From NCBI GenBank assembly GCA_025890175.1, contig JANPYM010000013.1, positions 1,504,777-1,568,776 of the forward strand: DNA of 64,000 nt. Direction: 5' to 3'. This stretch comes from Ciborinia camelliae. Taxonomy: Eukaryota > Ascomycota > Leotiomycetes > Helotiales > Sclerotiniaceae. Both the position numbers and the translations under genes were made by a program. The notes beneath the pieces were generated by a model, which was given only the letters and a program-made list of their open reading frames with translations, had not been told where the DNA came from and did not search any database. Below, piece after piece: positions 9,462 to 24,013 of the stretch (positions are counted from its first letter, which is position 1; each line of letters begins with the position of its first letter).

Positions 9462-12400
9462 AGGAATAACAGCCGGTGGTGAGGAAAGACAACCCGCTGC
9501 AAGAAATGAGTATCCGGTATTTGAATCGGGAATTAGAATTGAGAGTAGAAAAAATATACCGCAGTAAAGTGAAATCAAGACGTTCCTGCTCATTCGATGG
9601 TTTTGAAATTTCTTTTCTCATGCTACCGAAGCTTTAGAATCCATTTTAACAATCACTATTATTCTCCTCTTACTTGTAATCATCACCAAGTAATGTAGAG
9701 ACAGATTGCCTCTACCATGTCTACGATTTTGCGTGCGAGGGTGAATCTATTTCTTGTAGGGGTAGCTTTAATAAAGTCTGGCCATAAGAGGTTAAACGGT
9801 CATGTGACGATAGTCGAGCGCAGATAAACACGCACCTCAGTAATTGCTCTGAAGTGTCCATGCAATTTGCTTATTTTCATTTCAAAGTCAAATTTTGACT
9901 TCACAATTTATTTAGATTTAGATTTAACATAGAAAATGAATCATAAATATCATGTAAATGAAATGAAATAATCTAGATTCTCCTTTGATTTGTTTGATGT
10001 ATTGACAATATCGATCACGATCAATTCCAGGCGAGCTTCGATAGGCGTACTTGCAGCATTTCGAGTGTTTATTTACATAGCTCGACAACCGAGGATTGGC
10101 ATTAATATTTATTCTCATAAAAGAAGAACCTTTAAATATAGGAATTAGAGACTATTTATAGACAGTGAATGTAAATATAGTATATAGACATCTTCTCCGG
10201 TAGTCTTATCCACCCACGTCTCACCTTGCACCTTTCCTCACCCCCCCATACATTCCTACCCTCATTCTTCCATAACATCCCTTCCTATCTCCTAGGCCAA
10301 AACCAAAACAAACCTACGCTTGATATCCGCACCCAAGTTCCAAATTTCTCCGCAAGATATTCAAACATCTCATCATCATCATCATCGACTATATAACGAA
10401 TCGTCACCACTGTCTCCCTCCTCTTCAACCTTCACAGAAAGATATCCCATTATTTTTTAAGAATCACTTTTCATCTAATGTTGAACGAACAGCTTTGCTT
10501 CTCAACATCGAATTAAATAACTTCCTTTTTTTCACTTCCTTCTCCAAGAATGCTCGATACTCAATATATCTTAACAACAGCCATCAAACTCCTATCTGCT
10601 AGGATAACAGAAATATCTTACTCATCTTCCTCATATCTATATACACACACCTAAGTATTATAAGTGTTATTCCATTCCCAATCATTCTTGGATAGAATCA
10701 AGCCAAGCCAACTTGCCATACCCACCTTAATGAGAAAACATCATCGAATAAATAAATATACCCATTTATTTATCCATAAACCTTCCTCTGTCTCCTCTTC
10801 CCACTTTCCGTAAGATACCTACGCAATAAAAATAATCCCAATATACACGCAAACATAATTGATCGGAAATGATTTCTTTCCAACCAAAGTGTTTGTGCGT
10901 ACGGTGAAAATTTATAGATGAGGTGTCGATGGGTACATATACCTGCCTACATATGTGAGAGTGGGTGAGTGAGTGAGTGAGTGAGTGACTTGCTCATCTA
11001 CTCGCCAACTTATCGATGCATTTGCTAGTTGACTCACTAGTAAATCTCTCCCTCGGGAATGGTGTAAGAGTGCCTTGTAGGTATTCTGTATTCAGTGTGG
11101 AGAAAGGAAGGAGGTGACTTAATACTCGATACGATACGATATGAGATGAGAGGATGAAGGAAAGTAGCAAGTAAGCCTTTCTCATCTGCCTGCCTCGCTC
11201 GTCTCATGATGAGGAGAGTGAGAGAAGTGCTTAATCCATCCATACCGTGAACTATAGCCGGGATAAAAAAATGAGTTGATGAAACGAAGAATAAGAAGAT
11301 AACCCACCTTACCTCAACTCCCCCTTTTTTCAATGCTTTCTTCTTACCTTTATTTTGTTTTCTCCCTACCTTTAGCATCCCATCTCCATGTCCACACCCA
11401 CCCCTCTAACACCTCATTCATATACCGTATCACCATCCCTACCCCTAATCCAACTTCCAATCATCCCAATATTTAAGCATAACATCTTGTATCATGCCAT
11501 CTCCAACCCCATGAATTACATCATAACATCCCACAACCCACTTTTTCCACACCCGGCACTTACATTAATCATCACTCAATAATTACTCCATTAGGAATCC
11601 TCCATCCGTCTATCCTCTCCCACTCCCCCAACAGCCAGCTACCATTATTCAACTGTTCCCATATTAAACCCCACAAGGAATGGAAACAACTCACCTGAAC
11701 TTTCCGTCCCCATCCCTTCCCCATCCCAAACTCAAGATCTCAATCCAGGGTATCTGATCCCATCTCCCAACCCACTCTAATAATGATTATGCATACACAC
11801 ACGCTCACACCATTTGCGTATCGCATACATCAATCATCAATCACCGTCTCATCACAACATCACACTTCAACTTCAACGATTCAGCCACACAACGCGAGAG
11901 ATAGGTAGGTAGTAGGTAGATAAGTGGATAAATACGTTTTGATCCATCGATCATACATATTCAATAAGATACCCAGGTTTCTTAATAAGATATGAAGATT
12001 TGCCTGTGATCTGACAAACTCCATTTCCACCACCATCTCATCGCCAACACATCCCCAATCATTCAAATGCTCAAATCCATCCATATCATATTTGTAAAAA
12101 AAAAAGAAGGTAAAAAAAAGGCAAACTCCACCCATCCATATCCACGCCAACCCACTTCCCCTGCTTGCATTTCACCAATGATTGATATAGTTCCCATCGC
12201 GCAGCATATATTCCACCCTTATCTTCCACCCCCAGTAAAAACAAAGCCAAGCCAGCATTCGCCAACCATCGTACAAGCATCCCCCAACCTGTCGATATGT
12301 GCCCCCAGCTTCGTTTCTCCTTATCCCCATCTCCATGAAAATTAGCCGGGTACTATTGAGTTCAGCTTAAGCTTTCCAATAAAATGATCAACAGCAAATG

Positions 12401-12567
12401 CAGCCCCGCCATCTAAAATCCGATTCCCATGGTATGTGATGATGTGTAAAGGCCGAAGATGCGATAATTGCACGGTCTCTTTTGCCAACCAGCTAAAAGA
12501 GAGAAACCAAAAAGAAAATCTGTTATGACAAGGGTGTTGTAGTGTATGTATAAATCGGTAAGGTGTA
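9462..12567. other. Gene-poor region, 3.1 kb, pyrimidine-rich + strand
   Basis: No convincing ORF on either strand. From about 10190 to 10870 and again from 11340 to 12400 the + strand is rich in C, T and A and conspicuously poor in G, like the 5' leader of flbC further on, but no gene follows on that strand. The ORFs here (e.g. 11037-11378 on -, 12067-12345 on +) are low-complexity. Short microsatellites occur near 10372 (ATC) and 10965 (GTGA). Confidence 0.45.
10965..10988. repeat. (GTGA)6 microsatellite
   Basis: Six uninterrupted GTGA units. Confidence 0.9.
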
Positions 12568-14554
12568 TTAATTTAGTATTCCTTCCCACATTCCCGGGCG
12601 ATGAAAGGCTGGATGCAGGTTTGATTGAGAGAGCCCTCGAGCAACTTCTGTTGCACAACAAAGCCTCTTTCTTCCAGATGAAGTATCTGGCATGCCAATC
12701 CTTCCAGCTGGCTTGATAAAACCAGCTAGGAATTCTGGGTGGTCGACTGGGAGCATTGATAGTTCTCGTCGTACATTGTCATGAAGAGAAGCTTCAAGTG
12801 AATGAGTCCTGCTTCGTTTAGCACCAGATCTGTTTGATGAATCCATGGATCTTGGTTGACTATGTAATTCTTGCAACGCTTTTGCAGCTTCTGAAACTTT
12901 CTCTGCATCGATATCCACTGTCTCATATTCTCCATAAATTTCAGGTACTGTATCAACAACATTTCTATTCTGCTTCTCACTACACAGCTTCGCATATCGA
13001 CAACGCGCCTGGACGTCCAGCTTTGCTGAAATCGGCGCACTGGTGAATGACGATGCAGATGAGATTGAAGATGAACGAGATGATCTTGCTGAAGTATCCG
13101 AAACCATTGATTCTGGCGAAGACATCGACGAGACAGAGTTGGCCAAGGACGATCGACGATTACAAGAATATGCTTGTGGAGACGAGGTCAATTGGATTGC
13201 CCATTTTTCAGTCGCCTGAGGACCACAAATGCTCGCTTGTGTCATAGCGAGACTCATTGAGGACTTGCCGAGCAAACAAGACACAGCACTCACTGCAGGA
13301 GTGTTGTATCCAGTACTCTGGGGAGTCAATCGTGGTGTTGGAAGAAGACCAAGAGCCGGTGCAGGTCTGCTAGTTGGGTAAGTAGCCGATGGTGATGGTT
13401 CCATGATATTAGGTGAATAATATTTAGGGGTCGGGGTAGATTCATTGGAACCAGGAAAATGATAGGAAGACAATGGCGTGAAAGGTCTCAGCGGAAGGTT
13501 ACAGACTTCCCTATGCGATGGTTTTGTGATATCGTCGATGTTATCCAATTCCGGGTTGAGCTTAAGAACAATTGTTTTCCATTCGAAAGATTGTTCTGCA
13601 ATACCGAAAGAATTGCCCGGGGATGGGGGCTGCGACGACGGTGTGTATTTGAGGACAATGTCAGTCCAACGTTGGAAGACCTTGTCTGTTATGTGTAACT
13701 CCCAATTTACGGCAAGGAGAAAGGCTATTTCGTTTTGGTTAATCTCTAAAGTGGGTAGTCCAGAAATCTTACTCCAAGCGCGTGATGAGTAATTTCTATC
13801 TTGCAAATATTTTGAAGCGAGAATAAGCGCAGAAAGAAACATTCGTCGACCGCATTGTAATGCGCGAGTTGCTGGAGTATCATCCGGCTGCTCCATGGTG
13901 AAATCAGTCTTCGGTACAAAGGGTTTGATCAAGATCAGGTAGTACAAAGCGACTTGAAGAGTCGAGTAACTGGTCCTTGATCGTCTCAAAGTTTCCTGTA
14001 TGAAAATACGCAGAGGAAGGACACCTTTACCCATCTCGCTTCTACAAGCGACTGTTGAAAGGGGCCAAATCGCTTCGACAATCAAGGCCGAGGAATCTGG
14101 GGAATGGTTGAGCGCATGGACTTGGGGGTCATCAGGATTTCATAATTAGCTTACCGACGAGGCTGTCGACAAAATTGACCTTTCGATCAGCTTGACGTAT
14201 CAATGTTGGAGGACGTCCGGTGCGGGTGGTGGATCCGACACTGGTCCTCCTTGGGTTCTGCCTTTCCTCCGGAGCAACTTCCACCGGCAATCTTTGTTGG
14301 GGCCAAAATTTTGTAATTGAATTCTTTTCGCAGATGTTGATAGTAGTTGAAGGGAGAGGTAGTTGGTTTGCGCAAAAATATGGTGGTTCGGAATCGGAGG
14401 ATGCGCTTGTAATAGAAGAGTTGTCGGATAACTGTGAGGCTGCATCCGACCAAACTGAAGAAGTAGAAGAAGAAGCCGACGAGGCTATAGAGGAACTGTA
14501 AGGACCATTATGGAACGAGGTGTAAGGCGACGAATCATCTTCGCCGCAATTCAT
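12568..14554 (-). CDS. Pho85-type (Pcl/pas1-like) cyclin
   Basis: Two exons on the minus strand, 14554-14155 and 14096-12568, 642 aa. The 58-nt intron (CGG/GTAAGC donor, CCCCAG acceptor) joins in phase 1 and gives the uninterrupted cyclin-box start FVDSLVDSSALIVEAIWPLS; an earlier AAG acceptor would leave only a 34-nt intron. Residues 1-125 are Ser-rich and disordered. The cyclin box spans about 125-280 and includes LPLRIFIQETLRRSRTSYST and FLSALILASKYLQDRNYSSR, with the helix leading to LEINQNEIAFLLAVNWELHI. The remaining about 350 residues are low-complexity and Ser/Pro-rich, with several S/T-P sites. This resembles Pcl1/2-type cyclins (pas1 in fission yeast, PclA in Aspergillus), which activate Pho85/Pef1-type kinases at G1/S and in morphogenesis. 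The specific orthology is inference. Confidence 0.85.
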
Positions 14555-15771
14555 CTTTGGTGTATTTTTGTAATCGGAAATAAAAAAGTTCTATTCGGAA
14601 TAAAACTCCAGTCGCCGTCTGTACAAAGCCAAAATCAAGATTAAACCGTTATAGACTGTTCCCAAGAAACCCTCTGACAAGATACAGGCTCGTGCAACAA
14701 CGCGCTTGTTATTGCAGAGCTAGATGATCGAGGTAGGAGGAGGATAGACTAGATTGTAGAAGAGATCGCAAAGATTTCTTCAGGAACGATAAAACCGGTA
14801 GATTTGAACGATGTAAGACTGGCGACTGGGGAAAAAGTTGTGAGAGCTAAGAGCATGTTGACCTTTCCTACGAGTGAAATGGTAACTATTATGATAAATG
14901 GTGGGCTAGTTTATTGGCTAAACTAGCGTCCCATTGAATGAAGGTCGCGACTTTGGACGAGAGGGTGGTGAAAGCGTAGTTTTGTGGAACGTATGCTTTT
15001 ATGAAAATATGGAGTAAAGCATTCGAGATATTGTTGTACTGTACATGTGTGTGTGTTTGTATTCGCAATTGTTATTAAGGAAAGTCGAGGGTTATAAACC
15101 GATGGTTGTCATTGAACAAAGGATTGAGTGGAGTGAGTAATGTGTTTGTAAAGTGGTCGAAGAGGCGAAGATTGGGAAGGCGACAGAGGCAGTAAGAGTA
15201 AAGAGTAAAGAGTAAAAGAGTTGTATTTAGGCTTGAAGATGTGACTTTTCTTTTCTTTTCTTAAAATCCTTTTGACTCAGAAGTGCAGATGGATATTAAG
15301 TAGAGAGGGAAGATAGATGTCTTTGCAAAAATAAAGTTGACTTTTGACTCTTGATTTTGAGTTTTGATTGTATCAAAAGGTGAGGCTGTGAGTCTGACTG
15401 AGTCTTAGGTACGGGTATGTGGGTAGGAGTGGTGGTACCTTTTTATTGATTTAATAATAAGGTATGACTGGTTAACAAGTGGCGAGACTGAATCCGATCC
15501 ACTAAAAGTTGGTATTTGTATTGTAGAGTGTGTAAGGTGAATCTGAAGCTACTACCAACACTGTATGAGGTGAGAAAGTTCGCCCCAAAGAGAATAAATC
15601 AGGCTACCTTTCTTTAAAAAATTGGGTGATTGCAGGTGATGGATTGATTGATTGTTTGATAAAGAGGTTGGATGAGCTTGATTTTTGATTTTTGATTGTT
15701 GATTTGAGAAGATTTGAAGAAAGGCAGAAAACACGAAGAATGAGAGATAGTAAACAAAGAAATCTCGTGAC

Positions 15772-15800
15772 TTCGTTCGTTCTTTCGTTCGTTCGTTCGT
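15772..15800. repeat. (TTCG)n microsatellite, imperfect
   Basis: About seven TTCG units with one interruption, in the upstream region of the cyclin gene. Confidence 0.85.
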
Positions 15801-18800
15801 ATTTTGGAAGTGAATAAATAGGAAGCTGTAGGTTAAAAAAGAAGAATAAATTAGGTGGCAAAGGAGGATGGATGTTGAGGGTCGAAGGTTGATTTTTAGG
15901 TAGAAATGGTGAAATTGGTACAAAAAGGTTCGTGAGTCGTGGGGAAATTTGGATTGGATTGACGCCTTGTTTTGGTTGGATTTGGACGATACCTAGGTAG
16001 GTACCTATGATATGATATGAGAATTAGGTATGAGTCGAATCGAATACCTAGGTCCTTAAGGTAAGGTATGGATGGATGATATGGTATGGTATGGTATGAT
16101 GGTCGGACTCAGGCGGGCGGGCAGGGAGGCGGGTAAGATGTGAGCGTAGGAAACCGTGTGATTGAGTTGAGCCGTGGAACCGTGGAAGCGTGGAACAAGA
16201 GATAGTATCAATTAATAGTAGGTAGTAGGTAAAGCCAGACGAAGAACTCCCCAAAGCAAAGTATACTTTCAAAATGGAATAAAGACGAAGAATGAGTACA
16301 GTAATGAATCCAGTCAAGATGCAAACAAATGACTCTTTTTACTTTTTCTCTCGTTTCTTTTCCCTAACAAATAATAAGTAAGGTAAATGGAATTCGATGA
16401 TATAATGAATAAGTTGAGTTGAGTTTGTTAATGTTTTGTTTTTTATGTATTGATAATATTTGCAGACTTCAAGGAGCCGCTGAGTTAAATCTTTCTGGAA
16501 TCATACATTTTGACGATGAAGATTGAAGAAATCTTTCAACGCAGGCGGGAATGAGCTCTGTTTTGTTACAATTCCAGTTCCTACTCTCCGGGCTGGTCAT
16601 GTTTAGCTAATGAGATATGCTTCAATTCTATTACATCTGAATGGTCAAAATCTTTCCATTACACAGAGAAAATTACGGTGAAGCAAAGAAACCATATGAT
16701 TCATCCAGATTCCACCATCAATCAGCCAGATCAGCTCAAGAAAGGAAGTGACGGAGGGGAAGAGACTTTTAAGAGAGAAGGGGAAGATTTGGCATAGTCT
16801 GGTAATATTCAAGGGGCAAGGATAATTTAACCCCGACCAAAAAATGCTGGGTATGATCATAGATAGATGAGGACCTACCTAGTGAGGGCAAGCAAAATGT
16901 GCATCGATGAGTCTTTCGCATATATCCCATCTATCCCATCCATTCCATACATCCCAAATCCATTACTGTACAAGTACAGTATTATTATTTTAATTTCTAT
17001 CTATCTACCTACAAATCATATCGAATGGTTCATAGCCAATCCAAGCCATTTAAGCCAAATTCTAAGCCAGCCGAGAAAAAAAAAGAACAGGAAAAGAAGT
17101 CCGAATAGGAAAAAGAAAGAAAGAAATTGGTCCTTGCGGTGGCTATTATTATTATTATTGCGGAAAGCTCATCAATAATAATATCAGTCAGTTGGATGGT
17201 TGACAAAAGAAAATCAAACCCAAAAACGTTGAAAATACTGTATGTATATTGATTCAATATGCCGAGCCCTCCAAATGCTTCATGATTTTTCATGTCTATC
17301 TTTTCGAGAACGCCTGCTTCTATCTATGTCGTGCAGAATATGCAGTGTTTCCCTAGATTTATATCTTATGTATTACTTTATCCATATACCATGATCTAAA
17401 GAAAAGCTCAACCTCACAAGGGAGAGAAAGTGTGCCTGGTTGTCTGGCCCTCGAAATTGTCAGGTTCTCCTTGATGATGATCCGTTACGTTACACCACCT
17501 GCAAGTTTCCCCCATTTCATCCGGCTGTATTGAGCCTTGCACAGGAGAGGTAGGAGGATATCTCATATCACCCACCATCGCTCAGCCCGTCGCTATTGTC
17601 GCAATGAACTCGACGAACTGATGATGAATATCGAGCACAGCCTTGCAATTAATGCGGGACTTCTAATAAGGTTCTCCCAGAACTCGCAGGACTAACAAGC
17701 TCAGAAACGGCGTACAACTGTATTGTATCTTGTATGCACAGTACATACCAGTACAATATCAGCATTTGAGATCTGGTGTGGGGTTGAAATCTCATGGAAG
17801 TTGAAACGCATCAAGACTCAAATGGGGCCATGCCATTATGGGCATACGAATACTTTCTTCCTGTTCTATTTTCAAATTTCCTCTTTAGTAAAGTAAATAC
17901 CTATAGGTACAGGTAATTACTAATTGAACTGATCTAAAGCGTTGCGACTACTATCAAGTGCATATACCATCTGTTGTACTGTGCGGGATGGCTTTGATAC
18001 TTCGAAGTTCAAAGTTCCAAGTCTTCAATCATAATATGTATTGTGATAATACTGTAATAATACTGTAATAATAATAAGTAGGGTTGAAACTTGAGGGACG
18101 CGAATGATTTCCTCAGCGGCTCAGCCTCTTCTTAATTGCGCATTCCATCATACGGAACTTCCGTTGCCAACGTTGCTAATGATGCTTTCTACCTAGGTAC
18201 CTAGCTGGAGTCTAATAATATAGGAGTTCCAATAATTTCCAAATGATACTTCCAAGATTCGAATTATTTTGCCGATGAATGATGAACTGACTCTATAGAT
18301 AGGTAGCTTCAGCTTATTGCCACCGTTATTATTACGATCATCACTCGTATCAATCAATTCATTATCATCATTATCGGGAAAATGGCGGTTATGGTAGGAA
18401 TTCAACACCGTAACGTTTGTCCTTGTCCGAATTATCCAAGTACAGAAATCCAAGATTTACAGAAATTACTCACCAATTTTTTGCCTTGTCGAATCTCAAT
18501 AATGCTCACCACCCCTCACTCAAAGTCTCACCCGCCTTCTGCCAAGCGGGATCCAAATTATGCAGGAAAGTAAAATTGATGCAACACAAAGACGAGGCAA
18601 AATAAATAAAGTAGGAAGAAAGTTACCGGATACGGATTCAACTCCTTCCCTAGCCGTGTCGCTTCCCGTATCATCACCAGTTTCATGACCTTATTGTAAC
18701 ACACCAAATCTATCAGCCCCCTCTAAATCTGGATTCTGGAGGAAAGAAAAAATATCTATAGGATCTGTTTATTCAGTCTTCCAAACCAGCCACATCTTCA

Positions 18801-21567
18801 CATCAAAATCCTGGAGATTCATAAGCGTAAGCATTACTCACGATGAGATCGAGTATGTCACCGGCCGAGTGATCTTGGAAAAAGGCTTCTTGATAAAGGA
18901 TATTGATAGCAAATAGGAGAATAATCCTTATACAAACAGTTATTGTAATACCCATGAAGCACACAGCCAATTACCATCTGAAAAGCATCCCCCACTTCAT
19001 CAAAATCATACATTTTGATTGGTTTGGCGACGGCAAGTATCAGCAGCTTTGCTTTTATGGCTTTTTTTCATGCTCGTTCCCGGCGTTGTAATACGGCTGC
19101 AGTATTCCTTTCAAGAGTGATGTGAAGGGATGTGAGTATCCGCTTTCCCCTCATGGAATTGAGAGTGGAAAATTCGAGATGGTTTGTTTTGTTTCTTCAT
19201 CTGCTCGAACTCTCAGATCAGATTACAGTACCGACACGTATCTTCGAGAGATTTCCATTCTCCTGCGTCAAGACAACCCTCATTAAAGCCCACTTCCCAA
19301 GACTAAAAAAAGGTCCCTTCAACCTTTGGTGTTGGTTTTGGGGTTGAGTTTGGGGATCGGTATCCGAAAATCCAACGATGAGTCAATCCCCTCATCCACT
19401 CCAGGCTGCAAACGCAGCATCAGTCAGAAATGCCCGAGCTTCTGGAAACCAAGTAAATCATTCTCCTTTAGTCTTAACAATGCGCTTGTTCTCGTCGTGT
19501 AATACGTACATATAGTTTCACTAGCTAGAGTACATCACAAGAGCTTCATCTTCAATCCAGTTGGGATTAGACAACGAAGCGCGAGAATAGGGTTCTGGGA
19601 TCTTTTGGGCTTGACCGTAACAATAGAGTGAGCTTCATTAGACGTGTCAGTGTCTGTGTCTATCATCAGGTGACTAACTCAAGAAACACATCATCAAATG
19701 TAAAACATTGTAATGAGTGGCAGGTTGAGTGATGGTGATTCCAAGGATATAGATGGCAATAATCAGAATATTCCCACTTTGGTGATATCCCCCGCGTTCT
19801 TTGTTGGCAAATTGCAATTCAATAATACCGACGGGGCGCTTTATTGGGGGAACGAGATTCCTCTCCAAAAAGTAGGTCAGGTTCAGTCACAGGTCACGAT
19901 ACTCCACGCCCCGGCAGGTTGACCAGTGACCACGCCGTCAAGTCAATCTCACGAATCACGATAACCCCCAATCCAAAACCTTAATAACTACTGTAAGTAC
20001 CTTGCAAAAAACAAGCGAGTGGAGGAGCAGGAGCTGGAGCGGAAGTTCCAGAGTGGATTTAAACCTATGGCTGGATACGTATCCCAGGTATCGTGATCAT
20101 AATGAACATTGACTCATTCTTCATCAGCAGACATTCCGATATTTTCTCGCCTCTAAAATGACTTGGTCAAACTCGCTTTCTAACTCGCTGGACTCGAGAT
20201 TGCCGTATCTGCGAGTCAGTGAGATATCCAATGCGAAACGTCCAAGGCCGTGAGTATCAATCTCCATGTTTAAAGCGGGCGAAGATTAAAGAGGAAGGCT
20301 TCTAGAAGGCCATAATTTTGAAATTTGATTAGAAAAGGTTGTGGTTGGACAGATGGCGTGGGGTGTTCAGCCACAGAGCTTATCCTTTATGCATGGAGTT
20401 TTAGGGGTGGCGGTTATATCAAAAGCGCAGTTTCTGCGGTATATTCCGGGGCGGTGAAAGTGGCACGAATGAATATGATATTCTTCTCCTGCTTCTTTTT
20501 CAACTATTCAAGATCCTTTAACAACATACTAGATGTTTATTTAATTCATTTAGTTAATTTCTTTCTAATATGTCACTAGGTTTATTAAGTAATAAACCAG
20601 GATCCAATCCTTTTCGAACGTTTTGGCAGTTCACTGGAGTCTGGGACGGTTGCCTGCTGCCTATACTACCCAAAGTGGCAGCCCAGTCCCGCCAGTCTCT
20701 TTATCCAAATTACTGGAGTTTACTAGGCAGTCTCACCTGAACCGTCCGTGTCAAAGTGTGCCGGTGAGTTGCGATGAGAGAAGCGAGGCGTGCGAGGATG
20801 TTGAGTATGCAGCACGCGCACGGTGAGGAGCAGAATGGATGGGTCAGGCTGAGATGACTTCATTTATTTGTTTTTTTTCTTCTACAGCCTTGACCGGTCT
20901 CGGTCTGCAAGGCAAGGCTATGATCTGCCTACATACACAGTTCACACCGATGCACGCATATCTACTTACACCCCATTCCTTTTCATTCCCGCCGCCTATT
21001 TTCTATTTACATTTCAATTTACAATTTTGAAAGGCTTTCTCTAGAATATCCATACACACATACAAAACTTGTTCCACATCATCATTGGTCCTAGATCTGA
21101 TCCGATCTCATCGGACGGTGCTTGCTTGCTTACCTGCCTTCTTATTGGATACCTGTCCCCCTACTTATCTTTATTTTTATTTCCAAGATGTCTCACACAT
21201 GGTAGTCTGGAACAATAAGACAAAATTACTGTGCACCAAACATCATATTGCCTTCGCGCCCGGAGAATTGCCAAAGAGGGAAGTGGACGTGTTTTGACTC
21301 ATAACGAGTGAGCAGACGCGCTTAGTGAGGGTAGGTGATCCTTCATTGTTATTGATTATTACGATATGAGGGGTATCTGCGCCGCTTTCTTGCCTACGAG
21401 TTACCAGTGAGGGAATGGGAAAATCATGAGCGGGTAGGATAGATTCGCATCGGATCGACTTTAGGACTACTGGAGGAGGAAAGTAAGATAAGTATTGGTA
21501 ATTGGTCACACTTGTGGCGGTTGGCGAGATAGCTGGATAGTTGTCAGCTTCTTATAACTGTTAGTAG

Positions 21568-21676
21568 GTGTTATTATAAAATAGTTCTATATACACTAGC
21601 TTAGTCATCAAGCTAAATTCTATAGAATCTCCGATTTTATAGAATTTAGCTCGATATAACAATACAATAAGTTCAA
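21568..21676. repeat. MITE-like palindromic element, family A, copy 2
   Basis: Inverted arms AGCTAAATTCTATA at 21611-21624 and its exact complement at 21638-21651 around a 13-nt loop. Aligns with the reverse complement of 8504-8607. Many of the differences from copy 1 are G-to-A or C-to-T on one strand or the other, and copy 2 is the more AT-rich. Confidence 0.7.
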
Positions 21677-22161
21677 TAGTAGGTAAAGAATTATTCAATT
21701 TATCTAGTGGTGTACGATCTTGTCAAGTGATATGGGATTTGTAACTTAGTTCTCTATGTACCCAGGGGACTAAGCTCTCGCCTGAATCGCATATTTCATT
21801 ATAGGGAAGGCGAAGAATCATGCTGGGAATACTCCGGACTCCATTTAGCGATGGGTGCCTGTGGCGTTGTGGAGAGATGATATGATATTTCATTGCCATG
21901 TGATAGTGACCCAATTCATTGGATGTTTGGGGAGTAATAAGATGTATTTGCCACGCTGGTTAGGGTAGTAGTGAGCTACCGTTACTTACTTGCCTGAGGT
22001 ACGCGATGTTGTGCGATTGTTAAGCTTGGAGGCGAGTTTCGGTATGAGAGGTATGGATTCGATGGAAGCACTAAGTGGTATCCCATACTATGTCACAGTG
22101 TTTGCCTCGATGGGGGGAGGATTGGGACCGGGGAAGAGAACGAAATATTAAGATTATTTAT

Positions 22162-22189
22162 CCCCTCCATCGTCAAGATAGCTGAAAAA
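22162..22189 (+). repeat. Solo terminal repeat of MITE-like family B
   Basis: Matches the terminal inverted repeat of the element at 25130-25240 (CCCCTCCATCG, then CA-GATAGC, then AAAAA) with a few transitions. I find no matching opposite end within several hundred bases, so this looks like a truncated copy. Confidence 0.5.
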
Positions 22190-24013
22190 GGAGCTTCTTT
22201 AAAACATTACATTTCTAAATCTAATTTTAAAAAAGAATTACAAAAGCTATATATATGTTCATTTTCTTTTACCTTTAACAATTAAAAACATAATTCGAAT
22301 ATACATTTTTAATGATTAAAGGAAGGATGAAAAGATAGAAAATATAGCTAGAAAACTTAATAGTATAAATCATCCTTTATCAAATTCCGGTGCTATATAT
22401 TCAACCCTATAGCAAACGTCAGGTGGTTCTATCGCATGCACAATTAATGCCAGTTTGACTAGAGGTGTATACTGTAATTTACCTATTATATTAAGAATTT
22501 CCATACAAAATGTTGCACGGGATTACATCTCTCATCCTATTTCCGTTCTTTTCCTCCCTTTGCTTCCTCCCCCCCCTTTTTTAAATAACAACTCATATGG
22601 TGACATGGAGATAGCACGTGGGTAACAGGTTTGTTGGGGAAGAGACGGATGTGAGAGGGAAGGTTAGAGCTGAGAGTGAAAGGAGTGGTATGACGGAGAG
22701 ATGATCGGGAATACAGTTGATCTAAACTCCAATCGAAAAATTCCGGTACGTGATTCAATAAATCGATAAGCGATTCTTCAAGTGTACAAGAGTATTTATA
22801 CTTCAGTATATGGGGGGACGTGAATATTACGCTATTACAAGTAATATCATACTGTGAGCTTTGAGATATTAAATGCCTTGATATATCGGCTACGAGATTG
22901 ATGATGAGGTGATTGGATTGGATGAGATTGGATTAGGTTATGTTAGACGGATTGGTGGCAAGGGGTTTCTATCCTGTGATTATGAGAATGATGAGGAGGA
23001 GAGGAAATTGCGATTCGAGGTATGATCCCTCAAGTGTCTCACGGGGCTCGGCTAAGTAATATATGTATAATACGAGAGCAATACGATGCTACTTTTGGGG
23101 GAGAGGAGGAGGGTTATATGGTTCTTTAAGCTCTATTAGTTGGGTTGCGTTGGTATAGAACCAAGGTCGTAGTCGTGGATGGAAAGAAGAGATAGAAGAT
23201 GTCCGTGGGACTGTGGCAGAGAATGAAGGATAGAGGGTTGAAGATTGAATATTGAGATGCTGGATGGAGTGGGAGAGCTGCTTGGTATGGTGGTAGTATG
23301 TGAGCAATTGGTAAGTAATTGGCAGTCAATTGGCAGGTCAAAGGTGTGCTACACATTCTGACTCAAGCTGCGATTAGGAATGAAAGAAGATGATTACATC
23401 ATAAGAGAAATTGATATATATATATACTTTATATACTTAGACGAGAAATAAGAAACCAAGGACTCTAAACATAATTTGTTCGCCATAGAAGATCAGAAGC
23501 TAGCGAGGACGAGTTTTGATTTGTTTTCAATTGCTCAAATAATACTAACAGCATAGAAGATATGCAACAAACAAATAAGCCTCGATAATTCACTTGGCTA
23601 GTAGACCACCCAGAAGCCCTCGAAGAATCATTTCAATTTCAGATATACTGGAAGCATGAGTGTGTCAGATAGAAATGGCTCCTAAAAATTGAACCTCAGG
23701 TGGCTGACCTCATTTAATTAACAGCTTCGCCACCCCAAATGACTTTCCCTTAAGTTCAAAAGAGAAATCTAGGAATGACCCTTTCTATATATACCCGAAC
23801 ATACCTCTCAGACATGCAACAAAAAACAAATTTTTAGTGCTAATCACGAGGTACATGATGTCATAATCCAAAGACGACACCTGCACACTGAGTGGTAACG
23901 TTATTAACTTTTGACTACTCAAGTGTACCCAATGGGATAATTTGGATTTGTGGAGAATATTGAGTTAACAAAGCACTGGCACCGGAACAGAAGTCAGGGA
24001 CACTACCTAGTAA

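Noticed and set aside
14121..14154. Alternative 34-nt intron in the cyclin gene using the AAG acceptor
   Set aside because: Too short for a fungal intron and inserts residues into the cyclin box. The 58-nt intron ending CCCCAG restores the conserved LVDSSALIVEAIWPLS.
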